Below, piece after piece: positions 34,751 through 43,593 of a stretch of DNA of 64,000 nucleotides. Within the stretch, counting starts at the first letter, position 1; the number at the start of each line of letters is the position of its first letter. Source of the DNA: Streptomyces viridiviolaceus (lineage in GTDB: Bacteria; Actinomycetota; Actinomycetes; Streptomycetales; Streptomycetaceae); assembly GCF_014650995.1 (NCBI RefSeq), contig NZ_BMWA01000002.1:203306-267305 (forward strand), in the 5' to 3' direction. The translations under genes were made by a program, and so were the position numbers. The notes below the pieces were generated by a model that ran no database searches, was not told the origin of the DNA, and saw only the letters and a program-made list of their open reading frames with translations.

Positions 34751-35581
34751 TCACTGTTCCGCCACCCCCGCGTAGACCGCCCCCGCGTCGCGCAGCCGCT
34801 CGTGCAGGGCCCGGAAGACGGCCGCCGAACGCACGCCCGGCCAGTCCTCGGGCAGCAGCCGGGCGGGCAGTCCGGGGTCGGTGTAGGGCAGGTGGCGCCA
34901 GGAGTCCAGGGCGAGGAGGTAGTCGCGGTAGGCCGCGTCCGGCGGGGTGTCTTCCCGGCGCTCCCAGTCGCGCAGCACGCGCGCGTGCCGTTCGAGGAAC
35001 GCCTCGTGCTCCTTGGCGATCGCGGCCAGGTCCCACCAGCGTGCCACCGCCTCCGCGGTCGGCGAGAAGCCCAGGTGCTCACCGCGGAAGAAGTCCACGT
35101 ACGCCTCCAGGCCCAGCCGGCCCAGCGTGTGCCGGGTCTCCTCGTACAGCCGGGCCGGGGCGATCCACACACCGGGGGCGGCGGTGCCGAAGCCGAGCCC
35201 GGCCAGGCGGGAGCGCAGCACGTGCCGCTTCTGCCGCTCCGACTCCGGCACCGAGAACACGGCCAGCACCCACCCCTCGTCCTCGTACGGCGCCCGCGCG
35301 TAGATGCGCCGGTCGCCGTCGTCGAGCAACTGCCGTGCCTCGTCGGACAGCTCGTATCCCGCCGCGCCCTGCGCCGTACGGGCGGGCACCAGCAGCCCGC
35401 GCCGTTTCAGCCGGGACACCGACGAGCGCACGGAGGGCGCGTCCACGCCGACGGCCGCCAGCAGCCGGATCAGCTCGGCGACGGGCAGCGGTCCCGGCAC
35501 GAAGCGGCCGTACGCGCCGTAGAGGGTGACGATGAGGGACCTCGGGGCGTGCTGCACATGCTGGTCGGACACGTTGATCAT
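34751..35581 (-). CDS. PaaX-family transcriptional regulator
   Basis: This 276-residue GntR-like winged-helix repressor of the PaaX family, whose founding member responds to phenylacetyl-CoA. The N-terminal winged helix (LIVTLYGAYGRF...VDAPSVRSSVSRLKRRGLL) is followed by the PaaX middle domain (WVLAVFSVPESERQKRHVLR...LGFGTAAPGVWIAP) and the PaaX C domain. It lies directly downstream of the CoA-ligase gene on the same strand, 15 bp apart, so it should be co-transcribed. It is the best candidate to bind the GTGAC-N4-GTCAC sites at 30.4-30.5 and 37.26 kb, with an aryl-CoA pathway intermediate as inducer. Confidence 0.9.
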   Translation of the reverse strand: MINVSDQHVQHAPRSLIVTLYGAYGRFVPGPLPVAELIRLLAAVGVDAPSVRSSVSRLKRRGLLVPARTAQGAAGYELSDEARQLLDDGDRRIYARAPYEDEGWVLAVFSVPESERQKRHVLRSRLAGLGFGTAAPGVWIAPARLYEETRHTLGRLGLEAYVDFFRGEHLGFSPTAEAVARWWDLAAIAKEHEAFLERHARVLRDWERREDTPPDAAYRDYLLALDSWRHLPYTDPGLPARLLPEDWPGVRSAAVFRALHERLRDAGAVYAGVAEQ

Positions 35582-35596
35582 CTTAGGTCGTCGGCA

Positions 35597-37210
35597 TCAC
35601 GCCTGGTCGCCTCGGGCGTCACCGGCGCTCAGCAGCCGGAACCGCTGGAGCTTGCCGGTCGCCGTGCGCGGCAGCGCGTCCCGGAAGAAGATCTCGCGGG
35701 GGCACTTGTACGGCGCCAGCTCGGAGACGAGATACGCGCGCAGGGCCTCGGCGTCCCGCTCGGCGCCCTCCTTCAGCACGGCGTAGGCCACCACGACCTG
35801 CCCGCGGGCCTCGTCCGGCCGGCCCACCACCGCCGCCTCGACGACGTCCGGATGCCGCAGCAGCGCGTCCTCCACCTCCGGCCCGGCGATGTTGTACCCG
35901 GCGGAGATGATCATGTCGTCGGCGCGGGCCACGTACCGGAAGTAGCCATCGGGCTCACGGACGTAGGTGTCCCCGGTGATGTTCCAGCCGCCGCGCACGT
36001 ACTCCCGCTGCCGTGGGTCGGCGAGGTACCGGCAGCCGACCGGTCCGCGCACGGCCAGCAGTCCGGGCTCCCCGTCGGGCACGGGCTCGCCGTCCACGTC
36101 CTGCACGCGCGCGTGCCACCCCGGCACCGGAACGCCCGTCGTGCCGGGCCTGATGTCGTCGTCGGCCGCGGAGACGAAGATGTGCAGCAGCTCCGTCGCC
36201 CCGATGCCGTTGATGATCCGCAGGCCCGTGCGCTCGTGCCACGCCCGCCAGGTGGACGCGGGCAGGTTCTCGCCCGCCGAGACGCAGCGCCGCAGACAGG
36301 TCAGGTCGTACCCGTCCAGGTCGTCGAGCATCGCCCGGTAGGCCGTCGGTGCTGTGAACAGCACCGACACCCGGTGCTCGGCGACCGCGGGCAACAGCTG
36401 CCTGGGACCGGCCTGTTCGAGCAGCAGGGCGCTCGCCCCGGCCCGCATCGGGAAGACGACCAGCCCGCCGAGCCCGAAGGTGAAGCCGAGCGGTGGACTG
36501 CCCGCGAACAGGTCGTCCGCGTGGGGCCGCAGCACATGCTGCGAGAAGGTGTCGGCTATGGCCAGCACATCGCGGTGGAAGTGCATGCACCCCTTGGGAC
36601 GCCCGGTGGTGCCCGAGGTGAAGGCGATCAGCGCCACGTCGTCGGCCGCGGTCTCCACGGCCGGATACGGAGTGCCGGGCGCCGTGCGGCGCAGCAGGTC
36701 GTCGGGCGCGTCGCCGCCGTACGTCGTGATCCGCAGCCCGGGGACCTCCGCCTTGGCCAGGTCGTCGACGGCCCGGACGTCGCACAGGGCGTGCCGCACG
36801 TGCGCGATCTCGCACATCTGGCTCAGCTCGTGCGGCCGCTGCTGGGCCAGCACGGTGACCGCCACCGCGCCCGCCTTCAGCACCGCCAGCCAGCAGGCCG
36901 CCAGCCACGGCGTGGTGGGGCCGCGCAGCAGCACCCGGTTGCCGGGGACGACACCGAGGTCGCCGGTGAGGAGGTGGGCGATCCGGTCGACGCGGGCGCG
37001 CAGTTGCCCGTACGTCCAGGTGTCGCCGGACGCGGTACGGAAGACGGGGCGGTCGTCGGGCGGGCCGGTGAGCAGTTCGGCCGCGCAGTTCAGCCGCGCC
37101 GGGTAGCGCAGCTCCGGCAGGTCGAAGCGGAGTTCGGGCCACTGGTCGGCGGGCGGCAGGTGCTCGCGCGCGAAGGTGTCGACATGGGCCGAGCGGTGCG
37201 GATCCGCCAT
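35597..37210 (-). CDS. Aryl-CoA ligase (2-aminobenzoate/benzoate-CoA ligase type)
   Basis: This 537-residue AMP-forming acyl-CoA synthetase should activate an aromatic acid to its CoA thioester with ATP. Motifs: FTSGTTGRPKG (P-loop), INGIGATELLHIF (A5), GGWNITGDTY (A7), YVARADDMIISAGYNI (A8) and the C-terminal lysine in PRTATGKLQRF (A10). The GIGATELLHIF version is typical of benzoate/anthranilate-CoA ligases. ATG 37210 follows AAAGGGGGCG. The region upstream is shared with the divergent acyl-CoA dehydrogenase and holds a GTGACGACAGTCA operator overlapping a TTGACT -35 on this strand. The true substrate is inferred from the cluster. Confidence 0.9.
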   Translation of the reverse strand: MADPHRSAHVDTFAREHLPPADQWPELRFDLPELRYPARLNCAAELLTGPPDDRPVFRTASGDTWTYGQLRARVDRIAHLLTGDLGVVPGNRVLLRGPTTPWLAACWLAVLKAGAVAVTVLAQQRPHELSQMCEIAHVRHALCDVRAVDDLAKAEVPGLRITTYGGDAPDDLLRRTAPGTPYPAVETAADDVALIAFTSGTTGRPKGCMHFHRDVLAIADTFSQHVLRPHADDLFAGSPPLGFTFGLGGLVVFPMRAGASALLLEQAGPRQLLPAVAEHRVSVLFTAPTAYRAMLDDLDGYDLTCLRRCVSAGENLPASTWRAWHERTGLRIINGIGATELLHIFVSAADDDIRPGTTGVPVPGWHARVQDVDGEPVPDGEPGLLAVRGPVGCRYLADPRQREYVRGGWNITGDTYVREPDGYFRYVARADDMIISAGYNIAGPEVEDALLRHPDVVEAAVVGRPDEARGQVVVAYAVLKEGAERDAEALRAYLVSELAPYKCPREIFFRDALPRTATGKLQRFRLLSAGDARGDQA

Positions 37211-37260
37211 GGCGGTTCGCCCCCTTTGCCGTGGTGGGCTCGCGCAACGAGCGTATCGTG

Positions 37261-37293
37261 TTGGTGACGACAGTCAACGGGGCGCGATACCCT
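37261..37293. promoter_or_regulatory. Divergent operator-promoter (ligase / acyl-CoA dehydrogenase)
   Basis: GTGACGACAGTCA at 37264-37276 is identical to 13 bases of the operator at 30497. On the plus strand TGACGA precedes TACCCT (37288-37293) by 17 bp. On the minus strand the complement reads TTGACT with TACGCT 16 bp on. One bound repressor could block both directions. Confidence 0.55.
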
Positions 37294-37328
37294 CGCCAGT
37301 GGCCCAGCGGGGAGGGAAGGGACCGGCG

Positions 37329-38948
37329 ATGACCGCATTCTCGCTCGAACCGGCACAGCTCACCTGGTGCGAGGAACTGCGCGCCCTCGCCGCCGAGCGG
37401 CTGCGCCCCCTGGCCGAGACGGGCGAACCGGGCCGCGTCAACCGTCCCCTCGTCGCCGAACTCGGCGCCCTCGGCCTGCTGCCCCGGCTCTTCACCTCCG
37501 GAGCGCTCGACCTGTGTCTCATGCGCGAGTCCCTCGCCTACGCCTGCACGGAGGCCGAGACCGCCCTCGCCCTCCAGGGCCTGGGTGCCCACCCGGTGCA
37601 CGCCCACGGCACCGAGGTCCAGCGCGCCCGCTGGCTGCCGCGTGTCGGCGACGGCAGCGCCGTGGCGGCCTTCGCGCTCAGCGAGCCGGGCGCCGGCTCC
37701 GACGCGGCGGCGCTCACGCTGCGGGCGGACCCGGACGACCGGACGGACGCGGCGGCGCCGGCGGCACGGGACGGCTCGACGGGGGTCGGCCCGGCACGGG
37801 GCAGCGACCCCGGAGGACCCCACCTGCCCGCCCCCGGCGAGCCGGCGGACACCGGGCAAGGCGGCTCGCCCACCGGCCGGCCGGGCTCGCTTCCGGATGT
37901 GGTGGCGTCAGGTGGGTCCGTGGGTTCGTGGGCGGGTGGTTCGGGCGGTGGGGAGCGTGGCGGGCGTGTCGAAGGGCCGGGCTCGCGTCCGGATGTGGTG
38001 GCGTCAGGTGGGTCCGTGGGTTCGTGGGCGGGTGGTTCGGGCGGTGGGGAGCGTGGCGGGCGTGTCGAAGGGCCGGGCTCGCGTCCGGATGTGGTGGCGT
38101 CAGGTGGGTCCTTGGGTCCGTGGGCCGGTGGACCGGGCAGTGGGGAGTCTGCCGGGGCCTGGGCGTCGGACGCCTCGTCGGAGCAGTCGACGGCCCTCGC
38201 CGCCGACCCCGACGGCCGGTCCGGCTGGCGGCTCACCGGGGAGAAGTGCTGGATCTCCAACGCCCCCGAGGCCGACTTCTACACCGTCTTCGCCCGCACC
38301 ACCCCCGGCGCCGGAGCACGTGGCATCACGGCCTTCCTGGTGCCCGCCGACCGCCCCGGCCTCACCGGCACGGCCCTCGACATGCTCTCGCCGCACCCGA
38401 TCGGGACCCTCGGCTTCGACGCCGTGCCCGTCACCGCCGACGACGTGCTCGGTGAGAGGGACCGCGGCTTCCGCGTCGCCATGGACACCCTCAACCTGTT
38501 CCGTCCCAGCGTCGGCGCCTTCGCGGTCGGCATGGCGCAGGCGGCCCTGGACGCGACCCTGGCGCACACCAGCGCGCGCGACGCCTTCGGCGGAAAGCTC
38601 CGCGACCTCCAGGCCGTCTCCCACCAGGTCGCCGAGATGGCCCTGCGCACCGAGGCGGCCCGCCTGATGGTGTACGCGGCGGCGACGGCGTACGACACGG
38701 GCGCCGGGGACGTCCCGCAGCGCGCCGCCATGGCGAAACTGCTCGCCACCGAGACCGCCCAGTACGTCGTCGACCGGGCCGTCCAGCTGCACGGCGCCCG
38801 CGCCCTGCGCCGCGGCCACCTCCTCGAACACCTCTACCGCGAGGTGCGCGCCCCCCGCGTCTACGAGGGCGCGAGCGAGGTGCAACGCGGCATCATCGCC
38901 AAGGAGCTGTACCGGAAGCAGGACTTGGACAAGGAGGCCGGGGCATGA
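37329..38948 (+). CDS. Acyl-CoA dehydrogenase with low-complexity insertion
   Basis: This 539-residue flavin acyl-CoA dehydrogenase is longer than the usual 380. Family motifs are intact: AFALSEPGAGSDAAAL in the beta domain, WRLTGEKCWISNA, LQAVSHQVAEMAL, and YEGASEVQRGIIAKEL at the C-terminus. Between about residues 138 and 293 stands a Gly/Ser/Pro-rich insertion containing a 32-residue repeat three times. It falls in a surface loop of the beta domain, so activity may survive. GGGAGGGAAGGG precedes ATG 37329. It overlaps the RidA gene by 4 nt and should oxidise the ring-derived CoA ester in the cluster pathway. Confidence 0.85.
   Translation: MTAFSLEPAQLTWCEELRALAAERLRPLAETGEPGRVNRPLVAELGALGLLPRLFTSGALDLCLMRESLAYACTEAETALALQGLGAHPVHAHGTEVQRARWLPRVGDGSAVAAFALSEPGAGSDAAALTLRADPDDRTDAAAPAARDGSTGVGPARGSDPGGPHLPAPGEPADTGQGGSPTGRPGSLPDVVASGGSVGSWAGGSGGGERGGRVEGPGSRPDVVASGGSVGSWAGGSGGGERGGRVEGPGSRPDVVASGGSLGPWAGGPGSGESAGAWASDASSEQSTALAADPDGRSGWRLTGEKCWISNAPEADFYTVFARTTPGAGARGITAFLVPADRPGLTGTALDMLSPHPIGTLGFDAVPVTADDVLGERDRGFRVAMDTLNLFRPSVGAFAVGMAQAALDATLAHTSARDAFGGKLRDLQAVSHQVAEMALRTEAARLMVYAAATAYDTGAGDVPQRAAMAKLLATETAQYVVDRAVQLHGARALRRGHLLEHLYREVRAPRVYEGASEVQRGIIAKELYRKQDLDKEAGA
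37881..38168 (+). repeat. 96-bp tandem repeat inside the acyl-CoA dehydrogenase
   Basis: Units start at 37881, 37977 and 38073 with a period of exactly 96 bp, or 32 codons (P-G-S-R-P-D-V-V-A-S-G-G-S...). The first two copies are almost identical at the base level; the third diverges after about 35 bp. Near-identity points to recent duplication. The in-frame period keeps the enzyme open. Confidence 0.9.
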
Positions 38949-39343
38949 GCGCCGAACGGGTGAACCCGCCCGAACTCTCCCCGCCCACCGGCTTCTCCCA
39001 CGCCGTCGTCGCCACCGGCACCCGCGTCGTGTTCCTGGCCGGCCAGACCGCCCTCGACACCGACGGCAAGGTCACCGGCGACACCCTCCCCGAACAGTTC
39101 GCGAAGGCCCTCACCAACCTTCTGACCGCCCTGTCCGCCGCCGGCGGCACCCCCGCCGACCTCGCCCGCGTCACCGTCTACGCCACGGACGTCGCCGCCT
39201 ACCGCGCCCACGCCGCCGAACTGGGCCGCCTGTGGCGCGAACTGGCGGGACGCGACTACCCGGCCATGGCGGTCGTGGAGGTCGTACGCCTCTGGGACGA
39301 GCGGGCGCTGGTGGAACTGGACGGTTTCGCCGTACTGCCGTAA
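38945..39343 (+). CDS. RidA (YjgF/YER057c/UK114) family protein
   Basis: This 132-residue RidA-like protein is predicted to hydrolyse reactive enamine/imine intermediates to ketones plus ammonia. Visible features are the strand VVFLAGQTALDTDGKV, the segment LARVTVYATDV with the central arginine (R-V-T-V-Y) and YPAMAVVEVVRL at the C-terminus. ATG 38945 overlaps the acyl-CoA dehydrogenase stop (ATGA), so it belongs to that transcript. Its presence suggests an amino-substituted intermediate in the pathway, supporting anthranilate as substrate. A general detoxifying role is the alternative. Confidence 0.88.
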   Translation: MSAERVNPPELSPPTGFSHAVVATGTRVVFLAGQTALDTDGKVTGDTLPEQFAKALTNLLTALSAAGGTPADLARVTVYATDVAAYRAHAAELGRLWRELAGRDYPAMAVVEVVRLWDERALVELDGFAVLP

Positions 39344-39370
39344 TCCCCTGCCCGGCCCTAGCATTCGGTC

Positions 39371-40195
39371 ATGCCGGACATCGAGCTGAGCACGGGCACC
39401 ATCGAGTACGAGGACACCGGAGGCGACGGCCCGGTCGTGGTCCTGCTCCACGGTCTCGTCCACGACGCCACCGTCTGGCGCAAGGTCGTCGCCGGCCTGC
39501 GCACCGACCACCGTGTGATCGCGCCGACCCTGCCCTACGGCTCCCACCGCCGGCCCATGACCCGGCCGCCCACGCCGGACCTCGTCAACGAACTGATCGC
39601 GGAGTTCCTGGACCGTCTCGACCTCAGGGACGTCACCCTGGTCGAGAGCGACTGCGGGCGCGCGCAGACGGTGGGGGCCCGCCATCCCGAGCGCCTGGCG
39701 CGGCTGGTGCTGATCTCGTGCGAAGCCTTCGACAACTATCCGCCGGGACTGCCGGGCAAGCTGATCGGCGTGGCGTGCAAGGTGCCCGGCGGGGTGTCCG
39801 TGCTGGTCCGTACCCTCGGCCTGAAGCCGCTGCGCCGACTGCCCGTCGGCATCGGCGCGCTCACCAAGCACCCCGTGCCGGACGCGGTCGTCGACGGCTG
39901 GCTCCGCCCGCTGCGCACGGACCCGGCGATCCGGCGCGACTTCCGGCACTACGGCACCCATGTCCGCAGGGCGGAACTCCTCGAAGCGGCCGAAGGGTTG
40001 CGGACCTTCGACCGGCCCGCGCTCGTCGTCTGGGCGACCGAGGACCTGATGATGCCCCGCGCCCACGGCCGCCGTCTGGCCGAACTCCTCCCGCAGGGAA
40101 GGCTGGTGGAGATCGAGGACGCCCGGACGCTGATCGCCGAGGACCAGCCCGAACGACTCGCCCGCGAACTGCGGGAGTTCATCGCCGCGACGTGA
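39371..40195 (+). CDS. Alpha/beta-hydrolase fold protein with degenerate catalytic residues
   Basis: This 274-residue alpha/beta-hydrolase has LLHGLVHDATVWRKV as oxyanion loop. At the nucleophile elbow it has VESDCGRAQ instead of G-x-S-x-G; the Asp would align with the nucleophile of haloalkane-dehalogenase-like relatives (N-D-x-G-G). In the C-terminal region the catalytic His of I-x-D-x-x-H is replaced: EIEDARTLIAEDQPERLA. It may be a non-hydrolytic member or use a different triad. It starts 27 bp after the RidA stop with a TAGCAT box in the gap. Its stop abuts the convergent DUF5999 stop base to base. Confidence 0.75.
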   Translation: MPDIELSTGTIEYEDTGGDGPVVVLLHGLVHDATVWRKVVAGLRTDHRVIAPTLPYGSHRRPMTRPPTPDLVNELIAEFLDRLDLRDVTLVESDCGRAQTVGARHPERLARLVLISCEAFDNYPPGLPGKLIGVACKVPGGVSVLVRTLGLKPLRRLPVGIGALTKHPVPDAVVDGWLRPLRTDPAIRRDFRHYGTHVRRAELLEAAEGLRTFDRPALVVWATEDLMMPRAHGRRLAELLPQGRLVEIEDARTLIAEDQPERLARELREFIAAT

Positions 40196-40393
40196 TCAGG
40201 CGGCCATGGCCAGCCGCCCGGAGGACACCCGGTGCGGCGCGACGACACGGCCGTCGGGCAGCAGCTCGCCGGTGTCGTCGAAGACGATGGTGCCGTCGCA
40301 CAGCAGGCTCCAGCCCTGCTCCGGGTGCGCGGCGACGACGTGCGCGGCGGGGGAGGAGCCGGTCGCGGGGCAGGAAGGCCGGTGGGAACACAT
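40196..40393 (-). CDS. DUF5999 family small protein
   Basis: This 65-residue protein of a widespread Streptomyces family begins MCSHRPSCPATGSS and contains HPEQGWSLLCDGTIVFDDTGELLPDG. The Cys-His-Cys spacing (residues 2, 4, 8 and a later Cys in LLCDG) could bind a metal, but no function is established to my knowledge. The gene is often seen alone. GGAGG 6 nt before ATG 40393 fixes the start; the frame extends upstream without family sequence. Confidence 0.85.
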   Translation of the reverse strand: MCSHRPSCPATGSSPAAHVVAAHPEQGWSLLCDGTIVFDDTGELLPDGRVVAPHRVSSGRLAMAA

Positions 40394-40568
40394 GGCGCAC
40401 CTCCACATCGGAAGACCGTCCCGTCGGTGGGACCGTCGCATGGTTCGACCGTGCGCCCGCCGAGAAGTCATCGCCAAGGCCCGGCGGCGAAGCGTGACAA
40501 CACCCGGACAACCCGGCGACGGTTCCACGACGGCCGACGCGGACTCGCCACCGAAGGGGTGACGATGA

Positions 40569-41069
<501 letters not shown>

Positions 41070-41263
41070 TTCCCGCCCGTCCCCGTGCGCGCCGGGCCGG
41101 CACGGGGACGGACGATCTCCCTGCCGTTCTTCCGATGATTACGTCTTTCGAGGCGACTTCTGTATGTCGTTCCGCCGCGCACCGTCCGAGGAACTCGCAC
41201 GGTCCACGGCGGTCATTTCCTTCCCGCAGGCGTCACATGACCGGTGTGTTCGCGCGAGTGCCG

Positions 41264-42172
41264 TCAGGGCCGCTGCCGCGTCGGCCGGCCGGGTCGATTC
41301 GGAACTCGGCCCTCCGGGCGGTCCCGGACCTCCGCCCGAGCGGGGTCGGCGGGGTTGCGCGGGTGCGGAAGCGACACGTCACGGGCCGACGCACCGGTCG
41401 TCTCGCCGGACCGCACCGGCGCGGGACGCTGACGGTGCCTCGGCGCCGCCCGCCGCGGCGGACGCGTGAGGGTGATCTGCCGGACCACTTGCTGGAAGCA
41501 GACCAGCGAGGCCAGCCCGGGCAGCGCCGCCGCCGCCGTGTCGCTGGGCGTCCTCGGCGCGTGGGCGACGCACAGCAGCATCGCGATGAACGAGAACAGC
41601 AGGACCACGGCCCAGGAGTGGACGGCGCGGCGCTGGTGCAACGCGGACCGCAGCACGGACAGCGACGCCACCAGCCAGGGCCCGTAGACCAGCAGCGGCC
41701 ACCACGACACGACGCCGTCCTCGGCGCGGCCCACCGCGGTCAGGCGCAGCGGTTCGTAGGCCACCATCCCGCCGAACAGGCTCACCGAGGCCGCGATGAC
41801 GGCGGCCAGTGCCGCGAGGAGGAGGCTCGCGGCCCGCAGGCGGCTCACCTTCCTGCCCGGACGGACCTTGCGGTGGCTCGTGGGGGAATCTCTCAGCGGC
41901 GGCAGTTCCGCGGTGATCTCCTGCAGATTGCTCAGCGGCGATCCCGGCGCGGGGGAGATGGCCGAGGGGTCCGTTTCGTGCCGGACGGGGGCCTGCTGTT
42001 CCATCGCGTCCTGGAGCAGGAAGGCCAGCTCCTCGGCCGGGTCCCAGCCCGGCTCCGGGGGCACCAGGGCCTCCGGGAACGCCCCGCCGGGAGCACGGTG
42101 CCGGCCGGTGCCCGCAGTGGGGAACGGCCCTTCGGTGTAGGACGTGTGGCGGTCGACTCGTTCGTGATGCAT
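41264..42172 (-). CDS. DUF2637 membrane protein
   Basis: This 302-residue protein has a disordered, acidic N-terminal third, then about four transmembrane segments between residues 110 and 235. Examples are SRLRAASLLLAALAAVIAAS and WAVVLLFSFIAMLLCVA. A basic, Pro/Arg-rich tail follows. This is the DUF2637 arrangement, a family tied to actinobacterial mobile elements (integrative elements and plasmids) as well as chromosomes, of unknown function. ATG 42172 lies 12 bp after the 96-residue gene on the same strand, so both form a small operon. No integrase or Tra gene is nearby, so mobility is not supported. Confidence 0.75.
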   Translation of the reverse strand: MHHERVDRHTSYTEGPFPTAGTGRHRAPGGAFPEALVPPEPGWDPAEELAFLLQDAMEQQAPVRHETDPSAISPAPGSPLSNLQEITAELPPLRDSPTSHRKVRPGRKVSRLRAASLLLAALAAVIAASVSLFGGMVAYEPLRLTAVGRAEDGVVSWWPLLVYGPWLVASLSVLRSALHQRRAVHSWAVVLLFSFIAMLLCVAHAPRTPSDTAAAALPGLASLVCFQQVVRQITLTRPPRRAAPRHRQRPAPVRSGETTGASARDVSLPHPRNPADPARAEVRDRPEGRVPNRPGRPTRQRP

Positions 42173-42184
42173 GACGCGGCCGGG

Positions 42185-42475
42185 TCACTCCGCCCGGGTG
42201 TACGTCAGAGCGCCCTGGGACCGGCTCCACCGCTCGGCGAGACCCGTCTCCAGCTCGGTGAGGACGTCCAGGAGCCGCTGCAGGACGGGTTCGGTCACGC
42301 GCAGGGACACGGGGAGTCCGCCCCTGGTCAGCGTTCCCTCGACCGGTGACGAACAATGTGCCCGCCCGGGCGTGTAGGTGTACGGGCCCAGCGCCACCGG
42401 ACACCCCCCTTCGGTGACGTTGCCGTACTCCCGTGCCAACAGGTAGGAGACCATTTCCCCGTTTTCCTCGGTCAT
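42185..42475 (-). CDS. Hypothetical protein, 96 residues
   Basis: This small protein begins MTEENGEMVSYLLAREYG, with a Cys-containing loop and a C-terminal helix LLDVLTELETGLAERW. No domain is recognised. It precedes the DUF2637 gene by 12 bp and should be co-transcribed with it. The upstream region, shared divergently with the VOC gene (264 bp), is AT-rich near 42530-42590 and includes a TAGGAT box. Function unknown. Confidence 0.6.
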   Translation of the reverse strand: MTEENGEMVSYLLAREYGNVTEGGCPVALGPYTYTPGRAHCSSPVEGTLTRGGLPVSLRVTEPVLQRLLDVLTELETGLAERWSRSQGALTYTRAE

Positions 42476-42739
42476 ATCCGAAGTAACGTCTGCCTAGTGC
42501 GTCGGATGCGTGGCAGTCGAGTGAACGATTTCTAGGATGCTTACCAAATCCAGAATTCAGACAGGCGCGAAAGTAACGCTGTACGAAAAGCGTGAAAGGG
42601 CGCGCGAACGGGGGAACGCGGGGCCGGCGGCACCGGTTCGCCGGCCGGCGGGGGAGCGCCCGTGCGGTCAGGCCGACGGGCGAGTGTCAGTGCCTGGTGT
42701 CACGCTGAGGTCACACAGGATCTGCGAAAGGGCATCGCC

Positions 42740-43537
42740 GTGATCACCACCGACTTCGTCCCCGGCTCCCCCTGTTGGCTCGACCTCGGTGCCCCCGACG
42801 TCCGGGCCGCCGCGGCCTTCTACGGCGCGGTCCTCGGCTGGGAGTACGAGACCATGGGCGAGGGGGAGGACATGGAAGGCGGGATGTTCCGGAAGGACGG
42901 CAAGATCGTCGCCGGGCTCGGCAAGCTCACCGAGGAGGGTGCCCGCCCGGCCTGGATGATCTACTACTGCGTCACCGACGCGGACGCCACGACCCAGGCC
43001 GTCCAGCGCGCGGGCGGCAGCGTGCGGGTGACGCCGACGGACCTCGACGACTGGGGCCGGATGGCGCAGTACAGCGACCCGCTGGGGGGCCAGTTCGCCG
43101 TCTGGCAGCCGGGGAAGGACAAGGGCGTCGAGCTGGTGGACCAGCCGGGCTCGCTGTCCTGGACGGAGCTGTACACGAGTGACGCGGCCGCCGCGAAGGA
43201 GTTCTACGGCGGTGTCTTCGACTGGCAGTTCAGCGACATGGAACTGCCGGGCGGCGGTGGCACGTACTCCCTCATCACGCCCGCCGGCCTCCCCGAGGAG
43301 CGTATGCACGGCGGCCTGATGCAGCTCCGCGAGGAGGACCTCGCCCTGACGAACGGGCGCCCGTACTGGCACCCGGTCTTCGCCGTCGCCGACTGCGACG
43401 CCACGGTCGCCAAGGTCACCGGGAACGGCGGCAGCGTGCAGATGGGGCCGGAGGACGCGGAAGGCGTCGGCCGGCTGGCCGTCTGCCTCGACCCGGCGGG
43501 CGCGGACTTCGTGGTGCTCACTCCCGCCGAGAGCTGA
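42740..43537 (+). CDS. VOC (glyoxalase/bleomycin-resistance) family protein, two repeats
   Basis: This 265-residue tandem vicinal-oxygen-chelate protein has module one at residues about 8-120 (WLDLGAPDVRAAAAFYGAVLGWEY) and module two at about 130-262 (WTELYTSDAAAAKEFYGGVFDW). The conserved DPLGGQFAVWQP and DPAGADFVVLTP segments close each module. Metal ligands are poorly conserved, as in many antibiotic-binding or unknown VOC proteins. GTG 42740 is chosen because AAAGG precedes it and it gives the family N-terminus. It stands alone; the substrate is unknown. Confidence 0.85.
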   Translation: MITTDFVPGSPCWLDLGAPDVRAAAAFYGAVLGWEYETMGEGEDMEGGMFRKDGKIVAGLGKLTEEGARPAWMIYYCVTDADATTQAVQRAGGSVRVTPTDLDDWGRMAQYSDPLGGQFAVWQPGKDKGVELVDQPGSLSWTELYTSDAAAAKEFYGGVFDWQFSDMELPGGGGTYSLITPAGLPEERMHGGLMQLREEDLALTNGRPYWHPVFAVADCDATVAKVTGNGGSVQMGPEDAEGVGRLAVCLDPAGADFVVLTPAES

Positions 43538-43593
43538 CGCCGCGTACGCGGATCCCTCGGTCCGCTCCGCCGCTGCCACGCCCGTGGCGACGG

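Noticed and set aside
34802..37267. 821-codon plus-strand frame across the PaaX and CoA-ligase genes
   Set aside because: Low-complexity translation opposite two clear genes with intact motifs; a by-product of codon bias.
41264..42475. Integrative element suggested by DUF2637
   Set aside because: No integrase, Tra/KorSA gene, tRNA or att-like direct repeat is found nearby.
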